Of a stretch of DNA of 64,000 bases, positions 18,525-27,743 are shown one piece after another. The position numbers and the translations under genes were made by a program. Source of the stretch: CBDDEC01 sp965198045 (GTDB taxonomy: Bacteria; Chloroflexota; Dehalococcoidia; UBA2979); NCBI GenBank assembly GCA_965198045.1, contig CBDAOL010000011.1, positions 248,001 to 312,000 of the forward strand, in the 5' to 3' direction. The first letter of the stretch is position 1. Each line of letters starts with the position of its first letter. The notes under the pieces were generated by a model. That model was not told where the DNA came from. It saw nothing but the letters and a program-made list of their open reading frames with translations, and searched no databases.

Positions 18525-18901
18525 CTCCAATGCACGGCCCACGACTTGACTCGCTGGTCAGAGCCCTTCAACTCCATGTCGCCGCGGTCCTCGAACTCGC
18601 AGTCCTTGCGCGCCACCGCCTGCCGCACCAGATCCAAGACGAGGATGCCGTTGGTGTCCGCCTCCGACTCCAGCCGCTTCGCGATCACGACCGACGCTCC
18701 GTGGAGGTCATCGTCCTCGACGATCGGCTCCCCGGCGTTGATGCCGATGCGCAGCCGCACCGGCCCGTCGGAGTCCGCGAACCGTTCGCGGATGCCGCGC
18801 TGGCTGGCGATCGTCGCCTCGATCGCCGCGCTGGGCGCGCTGAACTCGGCCATGAAGGCGTCGCAGATGGGCTTCACGACGGGCCCGCCGTGGGCGTTGC
18901 G
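18521..18901 (-). pseudogene. adenylate/guanylate cyclase, C-terminal fragment
   Basis: About 125 codons of the second half of a class III cyclase domain are present: DAFMAEFSAPSAAIEA, VRLRIGINAGEPIVEDDD, LHGASVVIAKRLESEA, then the family tail SWAVHWS. The first half, with the metal-binding aspartates and the start, is missing; family-like sequence (GGPVVKPICD) fades near 18901. It is closely related to the intact cyclase at 25147-26520. As it lacks a start and the metal site it cannot be active. Confidence 0.75.
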
Positions 18902-19025
18902 GGCTCACCACCACAGGAACGGCAGTCACCCAGAAAGGCAGGTCACAACCGGTACGTTTGGCCGGGTTGGGAACGATGTCATTCGTGATAGGCTGCCAGC
19001 GGAGCCGTGGGAGAAGGGGCTGAGC

Positions 19026-19181
19026 ATGAACTGCTTACAGTGCGCGCTCCAAGATCGTGAACGGCCGGCAGTCGCTGTCTGCACTTGTGGAGCGGCGCTG
19101 TGCCTTGAGCACCGGCGAGAGGCTCAAAAGGCAAGCGCCGACGGCACCAGGTTCGATTGTGGGCATCGCCCGCTGAGCTGA
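19026..19181 (+). CDS. DUF2180-like small zinc-binding protein
   Basis: ATG 19026, preceded by GAAGGGG, encodes 51 residues: MNCLQCALQDRERPAVAVC, then CGAALCLEH and a final DCGHRPLS. The spacing of cysteines and histidine matches the short DUF2180/B-box-like zinc proteins of actinobacteria and archaea. It is complete in length for that family. Function of the family is unknown. The next gene downstream is katG, 138 bp away. Confidence 0.65.
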   Translation: MNCLQCALQDRERPAVAVCTCGAALCLEHRREAQKASADGTRFDCGHRPLS

Positions 19182-19319
19182 CCGATGGAGACAGGACCTA
19201 CCGCGCTAGAGCGTCTGCACACTTCGTCGCATTGATGGCGCGGCACTCGCGAGCGCCTTGGAGCGCGCTGCGCGGCACGGTGGCGTCCTCCGCTGAGGTA
19301 TAGGAAGACGAGGCATCAC

Positions 19320-21488
19320 GTGACCCACGGACCTCACACGTTGGTTGGGGCACCGGCGAACCGGCGGTGGTGGCCAAATCAGTTGAACCTGAGGGTTCTC
19401 AACCAGAACTCGCCTTCGTCCGATCCCCTGGGCGAGTCGTTCGATTACGCCGAGGAGTTCAAGACCCTCGACTTTGAGGCCCTGGCCCAGGATGTCGATG
19501 CGCTCATGACCTAGTCGCAGGACTGGTGGCCGGCCGACTATGGCCACTACGGACCGTTCTTCATTCGAATGACCTGGCACGCCGCTGGCACGTACCGTAT
19601 CTCTGACGGTCGTGGTGGCGGCGGCACGGGCGCACAGCGCTTTGCTCCGCTCAACAGCTGGCCCGACAACGCCAACCTCGACAAGGCGCGCCGACTGCTC
19701 TGGCCGATCAAACAGAAATACGGTCGGAAGATCTCGTGGGCGGACCTGCTGATATTCGCCGGGAACCGTGCCCTGGAGACGATGGGCCTCAAGACGTTCG
19801 GCTTCGGCGGCGGCCGCGAGGACATCTGGGCACCCGAGGAAGACATCTACTGGGGTCCGGAGCAGGAGTGGCTCGGCGACGAGCGCTACAGTGGCGACCG
19901 CGAGCTGGCAGATCCATTCGGCGCAGTCCAGATGGGCCTGATCTACGTCAACCCGGAGGGTCCGAACGGCAACCCTGACCCGATGGCCGCGGCGCGGGAT
20001 ATCCGTGAGACGTTCCGCCGCATGGCGATGAACGACGAGGAGACTGTCGCCCTGATCGCCGGCGGCCACACGTTCGGCAAGACTCACGGCGCGGCCGACG
20101 GCGACGAGCATGAAGGTCCCGAGCCCGAAGGTGCCAGCCTCGAGGAGCAAGGTCTCGGCTGGAAGAACCGCTTCGGTAGCGGCAAGGGCGGCGACACGAT
20201 CACGAGCGGTCTCGAGGGCGCGTGGACCAACGACCCAATCAGGTGGGACAACGGCTACTTCGAGAACCTGCTCCAGGACGACTGGGAGCTGACGACGAGT
20301 CCTGCCGGTGCGAACCAGTGGACCCCCCGGAGTCGCGAAGCGCGGGCCGCCGTGCCGGACGCCCACGACCCGTCGAAGCGGCACGCTGCGATGATGCTGA
20401 CAACGGACATCGCGCTGACGGTAGATCCGGTCTACAGGGAGATCTCTCAGCGCTTCTACGAGAACCCAGACGAGTTGGCCGATGCCTTCGCACGGGCGTG
20501 GTTCAAGCTGTTGCATCGCGACATGGGACCCGTCGCGCGGTACCTCGGCCCGTGGGTCCCCCAGGAGACGCTGATCTGGCAGGACCCGGTCCCTGCGGTC
20601 ACGCACGACCTGATCGACGACGACGACATCGCTGCCCTCAAGAACACGATCCTCGACTCCGGATTGTCGATCTCCCAGCTGGTCTCGACCGCCTGGGCGT
20701 CGGTCTCGACTTACCGTGACACCGACAAGCGCGGTGGCGCGAACGGAGCGCGCCTCCGCCTCTCGCCGCAGGCGGAATGGGACGCCAACGTCACGTCCGG
20801 CGTATCGAGGGTGCTGGAGATCCTGGAGGAAGTCCGAAAGGAGTTCAACGGCTCACAGGAGGGCGGGAAGATGGTCTCGCTCGCCGATCTAATAGTGCTG
20901 GGCGGGTGCGCAGCCGTTGAGTCGGCCGCGAAGAAGGCCGGGCGCGACGTCCAGGTCCCCTTCTCGCCGGGGTGCACCGATGCCTCGCAGGAGCAAACTG
21001 ACACCGAGTCGTTCGCCGTGCTCGAGCCGACCGCAGACGGGTTCCGCAACTACCTCCAGACGGGCCACGAGCTCGCGGCAGAGCACCTGCTCGTGGACAA
21101 GGCGTTCATGTTGACGCTGTCCGCTCCTGAGATGACGGTCCTCCTGGGCGGGATGCGCGCCCTCGACACCAACGCCGGCCGGTCCGAGCACGGGGTCTTC
21201 ACTGGCCGACCGGGGATGCTGACCAATGACTTCTTTGTGAACCTGCTCGACATCGCGACGGAGTGGACGGCGACCTCGGACTCCGAGGAGGTGTTCGAGG
21301 GCCGTCGTCGTGAGACCGGCGAACTACGGTGGACCGGCACCCGCGTCGACCTCGTCGTCGGCTCGAACTCAGAGCTCAGGGCGATCGCTGAGGTCTACGG
21401 AAGTGTCGACGCCGACCAGAAGTTCGTGCTTGACTTCGTCGCTGCGTGGAATAAGGTCATGAACCTCGATCGCTTCGATCTCGCATGA
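19320..21488 (+). pseudogene. katG: catalase-peroxidase KatG with one in-frame TAG
   Basis: From GTG 19320 the frame encodes WWPNQLNLRVLNQNSP and the rest of the KatG N-terminus. It meets TAG at 19512-19514 and continues in the same frame with SQDWWPADYGHYGPFF, then MTWHAAGTYR (distal Trp-His; the Trp belongs to the Met-Tyr-Trp adduct), IYVNPEGPNG (adduct Tyr), FRRMAMND (adduct Met) and GGHTFGKTHG (proximal haem His). The second, haem-free domain is complete to 21488. The TAG replaces the residue between MT and SQDWW in KatG. Apart from this codon the 722 residues look functional, so a base-call error or a fresh nonsense mutation is likely. It would detoxify hydrogen peroxide. Confidence 0.9.
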
Positions 21489-21809
21489 TCGCGTGCGGAC
21501 GTGGATCCGCGACGCCCTGAAGATCTCACTCACGCCGAGACCACGCATGAGCACACCGACCGCTGCGCCAGTGGATGCGGATCGCCGGCGCCAGCTGTCG
21601 GACGGAAGTGCATTGATTGCGCCGCGGCAGCCGTGAAGTCGCGTTTGTTCGGTATCTGGTAGAACTGTCCGATCTCACCGATTGGCAGCGCATCGCATCG
21701 AAAGCGGGGCGTCCGACGGACGAGGATGCCGTGGGCACTTGCCTGATGACGCTGAAAGACGATTCACGAGCCGTGCTCGGGCCGCAGCATCATCACTAAG
21801 CAGCATTCT
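21489..21809. other. intergenic, no gene seen
   Basis: The 321 bp between katG and the convergent P450 gene hold a 60-codon frame (21617-21799) without family resemblance or ribosome site, and no terminator with a clear T-run. Confidence 0.5.
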
Positions 21810-23048
21810 TCAACCTATCAGCCTGAGCTGGCGAGGACCGCGCAGGGGGAGCGTGCCACCCCACTCGACGCCGCGGCGGGCGACTTCGAGTGTGTCGAAA
21901 CGTGAGAGCAGCGCCTCGATCATCGTCTCGCCGAGGATGCGGACGGCGGGCATGCCGAGACAGAAGTGGATGCCACGACCGAAGTTGAGGTGCGTCGGTG
22001 CGTCGCGTTCGACATTGAAGCGGTCGGGGTCGACGAACTCGGCGGGGTCGCGGCCGGCGGCGCCGACCATCACGAGCAGCGCCTGCCCGCGCTTGATCTG
22101 CCGGCCGGCGAGCTCTGTGTCGCCGGTGACGAAACGCATCACTTCCTGCGTCGGGCCGTCGTAGCGCAGCACCTCATCGACCGCGTTGCGAACCAGTTCG
22201 GGCCGCTCGCGCAGCTTTGCGTACTGCTCGGGGTGCGTGGCCAGCGTGTGGAGCGCGTTGCCGAGGAAGAAGGCGGTCGAGTTGTTGCCAGAGAGAGCGA
22301 TGTCATGCGCCATCTTCACGCGTTCGTCGGGCTCGAGCGCCGGCGCCAGTTCGCCGCTCGCTGTGCGTTCCGCGCCCGTCGAAGGCTGCGCGAGCACGTC
22401 GAGCAGGCTGCCGGGCGTGCCACTTTCCTTGGCGATGAGTTGCTCCAGTTCCTCGAAGATCACGTCTTCGCCGCGCTGGGCCTGGCGGGCGAGCATCGGG
22501 TCGCGATGACTGTGGGCGCGCGCGGCCTGTACGGTCATGGCGGCGTCGCGATAGCGGCGCTGACGATCCTCGGGCACACCGAGCAGCGCGATCACGAAGT
22601 CGACAGGCAGCGGATTGGCGAGACCGGCCATGGCCTCGAACGGGTGCCCGGCCACGGCGCCGTCGAGGAACCTCATGGCGTTGGCGGTGGTCGCCTGGCG
22701 GAGCTTCGTGAGGGCGCCCGGGGTAAACGCGCGCTGCACGGCGACGCGCGAACGGCGATGCGCCGGCTCGTCCGAGCGGACCATCGGCACGCGCTCGCCG
22801 AACTTCGACTTGGTGCGCTGCGAGTCGAGCTGCTCGGCGAGCTGGCTCCCGCCGACCGCAGCCGGATGCGCGGGGTTCGAGGCGAAGAGATCGGAGTCGC
22901 GGAGAACCTGCGCACATTCCGCGTAGGAGGTGACGATCCAAGCGTCGAGCTCGGCGCTGCGGTAGACCGGCTGCTCCGCACGGAGCAACGCCAGCGAGGG
23001 GTACGGGTCCCGCTGGTAGGACTTGCGGTAGGGGTTGAAGAACGGCAT
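21810..23048 (-). CDS. cytochrome P450
   Basis: The 412-residue bacterial-type P450 starts at ATG 23048 (MPFFNPYRKSYQRDPYP). It has the K-helix E-x-x-R in VDEVLRYDGPTQ and the haem-ligand loop FGRGIHFCLGMPAVR. The I-helix reads ALSGNNSTAFF where most P450s have A-G-x-(D/E)-T-T, so the acid of the acid-alcohol pair is Asn here; such changes occur in P450s with unusual oxygen chemistry. Length is typical of a soluble class I enzyme. Redox partners are not adjacent. Substrate unknown. Confidence 0.9.
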   Translation of the reverse strand: MPFFNPYRKSYQRDPYPSLALLRAEQPVYRSAELDAWIVTSYAECAQVLRDSDLFASNPAHPAAVGGSQLAEQLDSQRTKSKFGERVPMVRSDEPAHRRSRVAVQRAFTPGALTKLRQATTANAMRFLDGAVAGHPFEAMAGLANPLPVDFVIALLGVPEDRQRRYRDAAMTVQAARAHSHRDPMLARQAQRGEDVIFEELEQLIAKESGTPGSLLDVLAQPSTGAERTASGELAPALEPDERVKMAHDIALSGNNSTAFFLGNALHTLATHPEQYAKLRERPELVRNAVDEVLRYDGPTQEVMRFVTGDTELAGRQIKRGQALLVMVGAAGRDPAEFVDPDRFNVERDAPTHLNFGRGIHFCLGMPAVRILGETMIEALLSRFDTLEVARRGVEWGGTLPLRGPRQLRLIG

Positions 23049-23104
23049 GGCGAGGAGTGTAGCGGCCCTCCGCGCCGCGGTCGGCGGACGAACGCTCCCC
23101 CGGC

Positions 23105-23200
23105 ATCCACGGGGGCATCTCGAGCGGGGCGCAGGTGCTCGTCGAGCTCTGGCGGCAGGAGTACAACCAGCTGCGGCCGCACTCGTCCCTCGGCTCGCTG
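23105..23200 (+). pseudogene. IS3/IS481-type transposase, C-terminal remnant
   Basis: One plus-strand frame reads LVELWRQEYNQLRPHSSLG, the hallmark end of the DDE integrase core of IS3-family transposases. No start, no catalytic DDE residues and no inverted repeats remain. It lies in the upstream region of the P450 gene and marks an old insertion. Confidence 0.6.
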
Positions 23201-23210
23201 CTGAAAATCA

Positions 23211-23244
23211 CAAAGAGACACGGCCGCCGAGGCGGCCGTGTCTC
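23211..23244 (-). terminator. intrinsic terminator for the minus-strand oxidoreductase
   Basis: There is a perfect 14-bp inverted repeat (GAGACACGGCCGCC and its complement) with a two-base centre at 23215-23244. On the minus strand it is followed by TTTGTGATTTT, so it fits termination of transcription coming from the luciferase-like gene at 23378-24444. Confidence 0.75.
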
Positions 23245-23377
23245 GTTAGGGAAGCTGTGACAGAAACTTCGTATGCACGGGAGTTCTGCAAGCTTCAGTC
23301 AGCCGCGGACCAGAGCACCAACTGGCTGACTTCCTGTTGGAGTTCGGTCCGTCGCCGTCAGACGTCGGCTGCGTGAG

Positions 23378-24444
23378 CTACCCCTTCAGCTGCGGGACGA
23401 CCTCGTTCACGAACCGCTCGCTGGCCATCGAGTTCGGGTTGGCCGGGTCGGTCGGCGACCCGCGGAGGATGAAGCGGTCCACGCCGAGTTCCATGAGCCG
23501 CCCGAAACGTTCGGCACAGCGGTCGGGCGGCCCGAACACGCCGAACTCGCGGGAGAACTCGGCGGTAGCCGCCTGGTCCTGAGGCTGCCGGGTCGACCGT
23601 GCTCAAGCATGGTGTAGGTGTCGTGGATCGCGCCCAGCACATCCCGCTGGCGCTCCGAGGCGGGGCCGACGATCGTCCCGTACATGTTCGAGAACCGCGC
23701 GAACAGCGAGACCTGTCCGGCCCCGATCCGCATCGCCTCCTCCGGATCGTCATGGACCACGAGCGGAAGGTAGGCCGCGAACGACATCTCGTCGGGAAGG
23801 CCAGCCTCCGCCCGAGCTTGCCGAGCAACGTCCATCCCCCACTGCACGCGTTCGATGTCCGCGCCAACGTTCAGGCTCACCTGGTCGGCGTGTCGCGCCG
23901 CGGCGGCGATCACGCGGGGACCGGTGGCGGCGACATCGACCGGCACCTTCGGCTGGGCCAGCGCGATCCACCGGATGTGGCTGCTCTCCGGGCTGTCGGC
24001 CAGGCCCAGCGCGTCAACGTCGCCGCCGTCGAATGGCACTTCGTCTCCGCGGAGGTAGGCCTGGAGGTGTTCGAGGTAGCGCTCAAATGGCCCGACGGCG
24101 TGGGGGGCGACCCCCAGGTGCGCCAGCGCCGAATCGCCGCGACCGATCCCCAGATACGCGCGCCCGTTGCTCTCCGCCTGCACCGTAGCGATCGCCGAGG
24201 CGGTGATCGCCGGATGGCGCGTGTATGAGTTCGTCACCCCAGTCCCGAGTTTGACGGTCTTGGTGGCGTGCGCGGCGAGGGCCATCGATACGTAGCAATC
24301 GCTGACGAGGTTTTGCGAGTCGACGTACACAATCCCGTCGTAACCCAGCTCCTCGGCCCGTACCGCCTGTCGCACCCCGCTGAAGACCGTGGGATCGCTA
24401 CTTGTCGGGCGGCCCCCGCCCATGGTCCAAAACTCGACTGCCAC
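23378..24444 (-). pseudogene. LLM-class flavin-dependent oxidoreductase, one frameshift
   Basis: GTG 24444 has AGGGAG six bases upstream and opens VAVEFWTMGGG. The protein has the luciferase-like TIM barrel: GYDGIVYVDSQN, LGTGVTNSYTRHP, GRAYLGIGRGDSALAHLG and VDVAATGPRVIAAAARHAD. Near 23578-23590 the frame shifts and continues with ATAEFSREFGVFGPPDRCAE through VDRFILRGSPTDP to the stop at 23378. The total of about 355 aa suits an F420- or FMN-dependent enzyme. Substrate unknown. A strong terminator follows. Confidence 0.8.
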
Positions 24445-24689
24445 TTGCGTCTCCCTTCGCGTACTCGCTCTCGCAGACACCTCCGTGCGGATCCGACCGG
24501 CGAACGGACGGCATCTCTTCGACGGCCACCTCGAAGGCCGGCCCGCTCCATCCGGGCCAATCGGCGCTGTCGAAGACTACCTCGATAGCGCGACAGCTCG
24601 GGACGTGATGATAGAGGGCGGGGTATGTGACTCCCGGGGCCAAGTTGAAAATCTCGGTCAATCAGCGACGGTCGGTGCCCGGGCTTTGA

Positions 24690-25139
24690 TCACTCGCGCG
24701 AGGCATAGTCGAGGCTGGTAAACGGCCACCGCGCCGCGAGCCACGCCGACACGTCGCGCCACACGGTGACGTCCAGCTCGGACCTGCTCTCGCGTAGCCA
24801 CGACCTCACCGTCGCATCGTGGCCCTCGCTACGGGAGGGGTAGATGTAGACGCAGCCGATCACCTCGTCGCCGCTGAGCACGGAGTAGGTGAAGCCGTCC
24901 CGATTCGTGAAGTCACCGGCGTGTCGCTGGAGATCGGACAGGTTGGCGTCGAGGCTCATCAGCTGCGGCCAGTCACGCTGCTCGTATCCGGGAGTGGCGT
25001 GGATGTGCTCGATACTGGACATCCAGGCGGCGTGGTCGCGCGCGTTGTGTTCGGGCCCCAGCGGCTCCAGTCGAAACCCGTCGCCCTCGAGCTCAGTCGG
25101 GACGGTGAAGTCGGCAGGCACGAATGAGTGCGTCGCCAC
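24690..25139 (-). CDS. GNAT-like N-acetyltransferase domain protein
   Basis: The 149 residues contain FRLEPLGPEHNARDHAAWM near the N-terminus and GFTYSVLSGDEVIGCVYIYP, a GNAT strand 4-5 pattern, followed by EGHDATVRSWLRESRSELD. The Q/RxxGxG acetyl-CoA loop is not obvious, so the domain may be atypical. The stop is inside 24690-24692 and the next gene upstream on the same strand is the hydrolase-cyclase, 7 bp away, so the two are probably co-transcribed. Confidence 0.65.
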   Translation of the reverse strand: MATHSFVPADFTVPTELEGDGFRLEPLGPEHNARDHAAWMSSIEHIHATPGYEQRDWPQLMSLDANLSDLQRHAGDFTNRDGFTYSVLSGDEVIGCVYIYPSRSEGHDATVRSWLRESRSELDVTVWRDVSAWLAARWPFTSLDYASRE

Positions 25140-25146
25140 TGAAGCG

Positions 25147-26520
25147 CTAATCCCAGCGCACGGCCCATGCGCGCAGCGGCTCGTCGAAGCCCTTCAGCTC
25201 CACCTCGCCGCTGTCGTCGAACTCGAAGTCCTTGCCGGCGACTGCCTGGCGCACCACGTCCGAGACGAGGATGCCGTCCGTCTCCGCCTCGGACTCCAGC
25301 CGCTTCGCGATCACGACGGATGCTCCGTGGAGGTCATCGTCGACGGCGATCGGTTCCCCGGCGTTGATGCCGATGCGCAGCCGCACCGGCACTTCCGAGC
25401 CCTGGAACTGGGCGCGGATGCCGCGCTGGATCGTGATCGCGGCCTCGATGGCGGCGCTGGGCACGCCGAACTCGGCCATGAAGGCGTCGCCGATGGTCTT
25501 TACGACGCGGCCACCGTGCGTGGTGATCGCGGCCCCGCAGACGGTGTCGTGGTCGCGCATCACCTCGCGCATCCGCTCGTCGCGGAGCTGCGTGAGCAGC
25601 GGGGTGGAGGCGACGACGTCGGTGAAGAGGATGGTCGCGAACCCGCTCGAGGATTGTTCGTGCGTCGTCGAGGCTGGTTGGCTCGCTCCTCGTTCTGCCG
25701 CGCCGGTAGGGACGCGTCGGTCGACGAACTCCCGGATCATCAGCCAGGACTCGTCGATCTCGGCGTCGGAGAGCGGGATCGGGTTGTCCCAACTCAGCAT
25801 CTGCAATTCGGCATCGGGAATCTGCCCCGCCAGTTCCCGAGCCTTGTGTTCGGGCGTGTTCCGCGCGCGAGTCTGGTGCCGAACGAGGGTTGGTGCCTTG
25901 ATTTCGGGCAGCAGGGCTGTGACGTCGGCATGGAACGCGGTCCGCCAGATGCGGGCGCTGGTAGCAGCGTCGGCGGACTCACGTATCACTCGAGCGTGAG
26001 CCTCAACGACCTTGGGGGCGCCCGGGAACGGGATGTCCATGATCGCGCGGGCGCCGACCGGGTAGTTCGCTTCAAGCAGCGAGATCAGTTCATCGATGCC
26101 GGGGACATCACCGCCGGAGCCGAATGTACCGTCAAGGATCAGCGCGTCCACCCGTTCGGGATGCGCGTGCGCGTAGGAGAGTGCCACCCCGCCACCCATT
26201 GTTTCGCTCACGAGGATGACGCTCGCGGCGTGAGTCGCCTCGATCACCGCGCTCAGGTCGGCGAGCTTCGTCTCCGTCGAGATCTCCTCGACATCACGCA
26301 AGGAGAGCCCGGTTCCACGCTGGTCGTAGATCACCAAGCGGAACCCGAGCGACGCCGCCCGTTCCAGATAGCGTAGATGCACGGAAATCGTCAGCCGCCC
26401 CTCGACGCCGCTAGGCCCCCCGGCCACGATGTGAATCACCGTCGGGCCGTCGCCGAGGACGCGGTAGGCGATGTTCACGCCCTCTTCGGGATGCGCGTAC
26501 CTGACGGGTCCGACCTCCAT
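25147..26520 (-). CDS. alpha/beta hydrolase fused to class III adenylate/guanylate cyclase
   Basis: ATG 26520 has GGAGG upstream. Residues 1-280 are an alpha/beta hydrolase: VIYDQRGTGLSL, the nucleophile elbow VSETMGGGVALSYA (Ser in S-E-T-M-G or a degenerate elbow) and a C-terminal His region. Residues 295-457 are a class III cyclase: FATILFTDVVASTPLL (first metal Asp), GGRVVKTIGDAFMAEF (second metal Asp), VRLRIGINAGEPIAVDDD and LHGASVVIAKRLES. It joins a small-molecule sensor or hydrolase to cyclic nucleotide synthesis in one chain. The same pairing is known in actinobacteria and Chloroflexota. Two other cyclase fragments in this window are related to it. Confidence 0.88.
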   Translation of the reverse strand: MEVGPVRYAHPEEGVNIAYRVLGDGPTVIHIVAGGPSGVEGRLTISVHLRYLERAASLGFRLVIYDQRGTGLSLRDVEEISTETKLADLSAVIEATHAASVILVSETMGGGVALSYAHAHPERVDALILDGTFGSGGDVPGIDELISLLEANYPVGARAIMDIPFPGAPKVVEAHARVIRESADAATSARIWRTAFHADVTALLPEIKAPTLVRHQTRARNTPEHKARELAGQIPDAELQMLSWDNPIPLSDAEIDESWLMIREFVDRRVPTGAAERGASQPASTTHEQSSSGFATILFTDVVASTPLLTQLRDERMREVMRDHDTVCGAAITTHGGRVVKTIGDAFMAEFGVPSAAIEAAITIQRGIRAQFQGSEVPVRLRIGINAGEPIAVDDDLHGASVVIAKRLESEAETDGILVSDVVRQAVAGKDFEFDDSGEVELKGFDEPLRAWAVRWD

Positions 26521-26645
26521 CAGAACGTTCCTCCAACGGTCTGGGGCTGCTCGCTTCGTCTGGCGATAGCCGCCGCCTCCGGCGGGCGCAGCATACGTGA
26601 ATCGCCGGGTCGTCACGGCCGAGGTAGGGTGACCGCCTCGACGGT

Positions 26646-27053
26646 GTGGCGTCGGGCGCGGTATCGTCCGCGCGCGGCTGGAGGTGTCCGATCGCGACGG
26701 AGGACGAGGCGGTGGCGCTGGCGGCCGGGCTGGTCGTCGGCGGTGCGCGGCCGCTGATCCAGATCCAGCACGCCGGGCTCTTCGCCTGCGTGAACCATCT
26801 GCGCGGCATCGCCGACGATGGGCGCGTGCCGCTGGTGTTCCTGATCGGCCTGCTCGGCCGCGATGCGCGGCTGACACCGGCAGAGCACGGAGGCTCCATG
26901 GTGCGGCTGGCCGAACCTCTGCTCGACACGTTCGCCGTGCCGCGCTTCCTGCTCGACGGCCCGGGTGACCTCGGTCACATCGGCGACGCATACGCGCTGG
27001 CCGAGGATCGGCGGGGGCCCGTCGCGCTCCTCGTCGGCGAAGCGACGGCGTAG
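26646..27053 (+). CDS. sulfopyruvate/phosphonopyruvate decarboxylase alpha-like (TPP PYR domain), 5'-short
   Basis: The frame gives a PYR-type domain: ATEDEAVALAAGLVVGG (with the TPP-activating Glu), LIQIQHAGLFACVNHL and GLLGRDARLTPAEHGG. These match ComD-like alpha subunits, which are about 165-170 aa; here only some 120 residues are recognisable and the first 40, with V-G-V-P-D, are absent. Upstream frames hold stops. So the gene is truncated or has an indel near 26685. It pairs with the beta subunit 10 bp downstream. Confidence 0.65.
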   Translation: MASGAVSSARGWRCPIATEDEAVALAAGLVVGGARPLIQIQHAGLFACVNHLRGIADDGRVPLVFLIGLLGRDARLTPAEHGGSMVRLAEPLLDTFAVPRFLLDGPGDLGHIGDAYALAEDRRGPVALLVGEATA

Positions 27054-27062
27054 GGGGCGGCG

Positions 27063-27689
27063 ATGGCAGAGGCGCGGATCACGGTCGACGCCGCCCTCGA
27101 AGCGCTGGCGAAGCGCCGTGAGGACCAGGTCGTCATCTCGACGATGACGGTGCTGGGTCCCTGGCGCGACCGGGCGGAGAGCGACCGTGACCTGATCTGC
27201 GTCGGGTTCATGGGCGGCGCATCGACGTTCGGGCTGGGCGTGCAGCTGGCGCGCCCGGACGTGCCGGTGTGGATCCTCGACGGTGACGGATCGCTGGCGA
27301 TGCAGCTCGGGTCGCTGCTGACGATTTCGCAGGCCGCGCCACGGCGGTTTCTGCACGTCGTGTTCCACAACGGCGTGTACGACACGAGCGGTGCGCAGCC
27401 GCTGCCGGCGGAGGGGCGCGTCTGCTTCGCCGATCTCGCGCGCAGCGCCGGCTACGCCGAGGCAGCGCGATTCGAGGACATCGAGTCGTTCGAACTGGCC
27501 CTCGACGAGCTGCTCGAGGTGGACGGGCCGGTGTTGGTCGAGCTGATCAGCGAGCCGACCTCGGCGGGGTACCGTCCGCCGTCGCACCCGGCAACGGCGA
27601 CGCCGCACCCGGCAGGCGACCGCCCGGCGCCCTCGGCGCTCGCCGAGGTGTGGCTGCGGGTGCGCGACAGCCTCGCGCGCTCCGACTGA
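27063..27689 (+). CDS. sulfopyruvate/phosphonopyruvate decarboxylase beta-like (TPP-binding domain)
   Basis: The 208-residue PP domain has the TPP/Mg motif LDGDGSLAMQLGSLLTI ending in FHNGVYDTSGAQ (GDGS...N). The N-terminal GFMGGASTFGLGVQLA fits ComE-like beta subunits. A Pro/Ala/Thr-rich C-terminal extension of about 30 residues is unusual. With the preceding gene it would decarboxylate a 2-oxoacid carrying a sulfonate or phosphonate group; the exact substrate cannot be told. Confidence 0.8.
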   Translation: MAEARITVDAALEALAKRREDQVVISTMTVLGPWRDRAESDRDLICVGFMGGASTFGLGVQLARPDVPVWILDGDGSLAMQLGSLLTISQAAPRRFLHVVFHNGVYDTSGAQPLPAEGRVCFADLARSAGYAEAARFEDIESFELALDELLEVDGPVLVELISEPTSAGYRPPSHPATATPHPAGDRPAPSALAEVWLRVRDSLARSD

Positions 27690-27693
27690 CACA

Positions 27694-27721
27694 GAAGAGC
27701 CGGCCCAGTGGCCGACTCTTC
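27694..27721. terminator. bidirectional hairpin between convergent genes
   Basis: GAAGAG/CTCTTC arms extended by CGGCC/GGCCG with one mismatch, loop CAGT, lie between the ends of the TPP enzyme gene and the convergent secreted protein gene. No long T-run follows on either side. Confidence 0.55.
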
Positions 27722-27743
27722 GTTCCGCGTTCGGTGCAGGATG

